DNA of 64,000 nt from Hoeflea prorocentri (GTDB lineage Bacteria; Pseudomonadota; Alphaproteobacteria; Rhizobiales; Rhizobiaceae): positions 2,914,001 to 2,978,000 of the forward strand of contig NZ_JAPJZI010000001.1 in assembly GCF_027944115.1 (NCBI RefSeq). Reading direction: 5' to 3'. Below the pieces are notes generated by a model. It worked only from the letters and a program-made list of their open reading frames with translations, was not told where the DNA came from and did not search any database. A program made the translations under genes and the position numbers. Shown here piece after piece: positions 63,470-64,000 of the stretch (within the stretch, counting starts at the first letter, position 1; every line of letters begins with the position of its first letter).

Positions 63470-64000
63470 ACAATCCAAACGTTTTGCAAAGCTCAGCCAA
63501 AGAGACATCAACAAGGAAGTCTTTGTTGATGAATTGCCGGAATTGGGACTGATTGTCATGAACAGTCCGACGGATCCCAGTCCGTCGATCAAGATCCAGG
63601 ATGGAAAGATCGTCGAGATGGACGGCCGGGATACGGCGGATTTCGATGCCATCGACCGCTTCATCGCCCAGTACGCCATCGACGTGGAACGGGCGGCAGA
63701 CGCCATGGAACTGGAATCAGTGGAGATCGCTCGCATGCTGGTCGATATTCACGTCCCGCAGCGCCGGGTGATGGATATATTTGCCGGACTGACACCCGCG
63801 ATGATCGCCGAGGTCATGGGCCATTTGAATGTCGTCGAGATGATGATGGCCATGCAGAAGATGCGCCAGCGCAAGAAACCCGCAGACCAGGCGCACGTTA
63901 CCAATTGGAAGGAGAATCCGACCCTCCTGGCCGCCGATGCCGCCGAGGCCGGCTTGCGCGGATTTGCAGAAGAAGAAACCACGGTACGTGTGGCGCGCAT
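63456..64000 (+). CDS. pduC: Propanediol/glycerol dehydratase large subunit, partial (3' end outside window)
   Basis: 181 codons are visible from the ATG at 63456, with AAAGGAG five bases ahead, to the window end without a stop. 'KRFAKLSQRDIN', 'MNSPTDPSPSIKI', 'NVVEMMMAMQKMRQRKKPAD', 'QAHVTNWKENPTLLAADAAE' and 'EEETTVRVA' match the N-terminal part of PduC/DhaB1, the barrel subunit of B12-dependent diol dehydratase, which turns 1,2-propanediol or glycerol into an aldehyde. Medium and small subunits and a reactivase should follow beyond the window. Confidence 0.9.
   Translation, partial: MQRNEQSKRFAKLSQRDINKEVFVDELPELGLIVMNSPTDPSPSIKIQDGKIVEMDGRDTADFDAIDRFIAQYAIDVERAADAMELESVEIARMLVDIHVPQRRVMDIFAGLTPAMIAEVMGHLNVVEMMMAMQKMRQRKKPADQAHVTNWKENPTLLAADAAEAGLRGFAEEETTVRVAR

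Overview
The window looks like an accessory, catabolism-rich part of an alphaproteobacterial chromosome or large plasmid (Rhizobiales/Rhodobacterales type). The evidence is the moderately high GC, dense tail-to-head operons with four-base ATGA overlaps, a wealth of ABC and TRAP importers each paired with a GntR, LysR or LacI regulator, and proteins that closely resemble Mesorhizobium enzymes. No rRNA, tRNA or CRISPR array was seen.

Layout. (1) 1-6.4 kb: tail of a hydroxyacid dehydrogenase, an acetylpolyamine amidohydrolase, and a minus-strand set of aldehyde dehydrogenase, class III aminotransferase and L-2-hydroxyglutarate oxidase with a divergent LysR; a polyamine/omega-amino acid module. 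(2) 6.7-16.9 kb: one minus-strand operon for import and oxidative catabolism of a sugar or sugar acid (two SDRs, enolase-type dehydratase, MalK/SBP/MalF/MalG importer, GntR, SMP-30 lactonase, aldose-epimerase-like protein), with its fumarylacetoacetate-hydrolase-type gene reduced to a remnant. (3) 17.7-25.8 kb: a dipeptide-type ABC importer divergent from a LacI regulator fused by overlap to an amidase, with two matching operators. (4) 26.2-31.2 kb: LysR, a TAXI-TRAP importer and a metallo-beta-lactamase-fold hydrolase. (5) 31.5-34.3 kb: a pair resembling AmaB/AmaA of pipecolate (lysine) catabolism.

(6) 35.1-56.9 kb is the most interesting region: a vitamin B6 degradation cluster. Pyridoxine 4-oxidase, a second GMC oxidoreductase (candidate 4-pyridoxate dehydrogenase), the 5-formyl-3-hydroxy-2-methylpyridine-4-carboxylate dehydrogenase, 4-pyridoxolactonase, pyridoxamine-pyruvate aminotransferase and pyridoxal 4-dehydrogenase are all recognisable from memory of the Mesorhizobium loti proteins. 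The known later enzymes (the decarboxylase, the flavin ring-opening oxygenase and the acetamidomethylene-succinate hydrolase) are not in the window. Where they might be expected there is a gentisate/salicylate-dioxygenase-like bicupin, a LVIVD beta-propeller, a RidA protein and a GST. This suggests a different ring-cleavage branch. A TRAP system and a BMP-type ABC importer are embedded in the cluster, and a CoA ligase and a ketopantoate-reductase-like dehydrogenase (apparently starting with ATC) close it. Degenerate direct repeats and a broken serine recombinase flank the region, as in a genomic island.

(7) 57-64 kb: recombinase scar, a GntR protein with two predicted winged helices, a DUF1330 protein, a deletion scar joining a glycerol-dehydrogenase fragment to the end of a sugar ABC ATPase gene, an aldo-keto reductase, a fuconolactonase-type amidohydrolase, a cupin, and the start of a B12-dependent diol/glycerol dehydratase large subunit that runs off the window.

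Functions are assigned by recognising motifs and remembered family sequences; no alignment or search was run.
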